Part shown: in pieces, positions 63,288 to 64,000 of the stretch
How the letters are laid out: the number at the start of each line of letters is the position of its first letter
How positions within the stretch are numbered: the stretch's first letter is position 1
Assembly (NCBI GenBank): GCA_963721405.1
Contig: CAVRJA010000006.1
Location: 372,001-436,000, forward strand
Reading direction: 5' to 3'
Length of the DNA: 64,000 nt
From: JAFNAG01 sp963721405
GTDB lineage: Bacteria > Acidobacteriota > UBA6911
Program-made: the position numbers and the translations under genes
Notes under the pieces: model-generated
What the model was told of the DNA's origin: nothing
The model's input: the letters and a program-made list of their open reading frames with translations, nothing else
Databases searched by the model: none

Positions 63288-64000
63288 ATGACGAGACCTC
63301 CATTTGAGGTGGCCGACATTGTCCGGGTTCAAGGCCATCGATTCCTCGAAAAATATGGATCCGGAATGGATTTCGAGCAGAAGAAGGCCTTTCGCGCCAT
63401 CAGGGCTTGCCGCACGGCAGCGCTCGGGGGCCACATTGATTACTGTCCCGGTTGCGGCAAATACGAGAGGAACTCGTTCAATAGCTGCCGCAACCGCAAT
63501 TGTCCAAAGTGCCAGGCCGGATTACGCCTGCGCTGGATTGCAGAACGGGAACGCGAAGTTCTGGGCGTTCCCTACTTTCATGTAGTCTTTTCCGTGCCGC
63601 ACGAACTCAATGTCTTGGTGCGAGATAATCAGCGCCTGTTTTACAGCCTTCTTTTTTCGGCAAGTTCGAAGGCCGCATTGGAGGTTGCCGCCGATCCCAA
63701 GTGGCTCGGAGCCCAGATCGGCATTCTCAGCACCCTGCATACGTGGGGCCAGAACCTGATGACCCACCCCCATATCCACTGCGTGATTCCGCAAGGCGGA
63801 CTTGCGCCCGACCACAAAAGCTGGATTCATCCGCGGTACCGGTTCTTTGTTCCCGTCAAGGTCTTATCCAAGGTGTTCCGCGGCAAATTTCTGCATGGAT
63901 TGATGCGACTCTACCGCAAGAGGAAATTGCGATTGGCCGGACCTGCAGCCTGCCTGCAGGATGAAAAATGTTTCGCAACCCTGATCCGACATTTATACAA
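63288..64000 (+). CDS. IS91-family HUH transposase, 3' end outside window
   Basis: ATG 63288, open to the window end (237 codons visible; about 400 expected). The N-terminal zinc finger reads YCPGCGKY and CRNRNCPKCQ (about 47-72). The HUH metal-binding motif is HPHIHCVIPQGG near residue 164. The catalytic tyrosines of this family lie in the missing part. It acts by rolling-circle single-strand transfer. No frameshift or stop is seen in the visible part, so the element may be active. Confidence 0.92.
   Translation, partial: MTRPPFEVADIVRVQGHRFLEKYGSGMDFEQKKAFRAIRACRTAALGGHIDYCPGCGKYERNSFNSCRNRNCPKCQAGLRLRWIAEREREVLGVPYFHVVFSVPHELNVLVRDNQRLFYSLLFSASSKAALEVAADPKWLGAQIGILSTLHTWGQNLMTHPHIHCVIPQGGLAPDHKSWIHPRYRFFVPVKVLSKVFRGKFLHGLMRLYRKRKLRLAGPAACLQDEKCFATLIRHLY

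Larger units (their letters stand above)
62285..64000 (+). mobile_element. IS91-family element, left part (runs off window)
   Basis: Two co-oriented genes, a tyrosine recombinase and an IS91-type HUH transposase, are the standard content of the larger IS91-like elements. The left boundary lies near 62285, where integrase homology ends in GGGGTTTTGTCCGG. The right end is outside the window. Confidence 0.75.

Overview
The window looks like about 64 kb of chromosome from a member of the Acidobacteriota. The evidence is high-GC coding sequence, two FtsX/MacB-like permeases of the 'acidobacterial duplicated orphan permease' (ADOP) type (one paired with a PadR regulator), many secreted peptidase, propeller and beta-barrel proteins, and intergenic DNA full of short-period dyads and REP-like palindromes. 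The phylum is inferred from gene content; no rRNA or complete tRNA gene was seen.

Layout. 1-8.3 kb: a truncated secreted metallophosphoesterase, a transporter/HEAT/cNMP-domain fusion, a secreted kinase-fold protein, a STAS protein and gamma-glutamyltranspeptidase. 8.5-15.4 kb: a trehalose/alpha-glucan operon (DUF5752 protein, TreT, TreY, TreZ). 15.5-21.7 kb: a broken HigB-like toxin, a two-domain thioredoxin whose ORF continues through an in-frame UGA at a CxxC cysteine position (candidate selenoprotein with a SECIS-like hairpin), a membrane protein, a TolB-like propeller, an ARPP-1 fragment, a Tat-exported amidase and a CusB-type fragment. 21.7-24.4 kb: a DASS transporter and an aldo/keto reductase. 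24.5-29.2 kb: a four-gene kaiC-kaiB-kaiB-histidine kinase operon on the minus strand. 30-38 kb: a zinc-ribbon orphan, a tricorn-like protease, a secreted thioredoxin-like protein, a second aldo/keto reductase, a small secreted protein and a ferritin-like protein. 38.2-41 kb: 2-oxoacid:acceptor oxidoreductase korA-korB. 41.3-58.7 kb: an orphan recombinase-like protein, a DUF5916 outer-membrane protein, a broken methyltransferase, an ADOP permease, peptidase T, a DUF1846 protein, a nucleotide-sugar dehydrogenase, a sortilin-like propeller, a LOG-family protein and a GH29 alpha-L-fucosidase. 58.8-64 kb: a scarred mobile region with two tRNA 3'-end fragments, two integrase C-terminal remnants, an ADOP/PadR pair and a two-gene IS91-type element running off the window.

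How genes work together. TreY and TreZ release trehalose from maltodextrins while TreT links trehalose to NDP-glucose. The Kai operon reads as a KaiC ATPase with two KaiB partners and a kinase output but no KaiA. KorAB couples 2-oxoacid oxidation to ferredoxin. Many remaining products carry export signals and deal with peptides, glutathione, fucosylated glycans or amides, which fits a heterotrophic soil-type lifestyle.

Most notable. (1) The candidate selenoprotein at 16059-17045. (2) A 59-unit heptamer array at 34332-34744 in which only one base position varies. (3) At least six families of 6-7 bp-period, often inverted, repeats that sit mainly at gene ends. (4) The Kai operon. (5) Nested integration scars at the right end.
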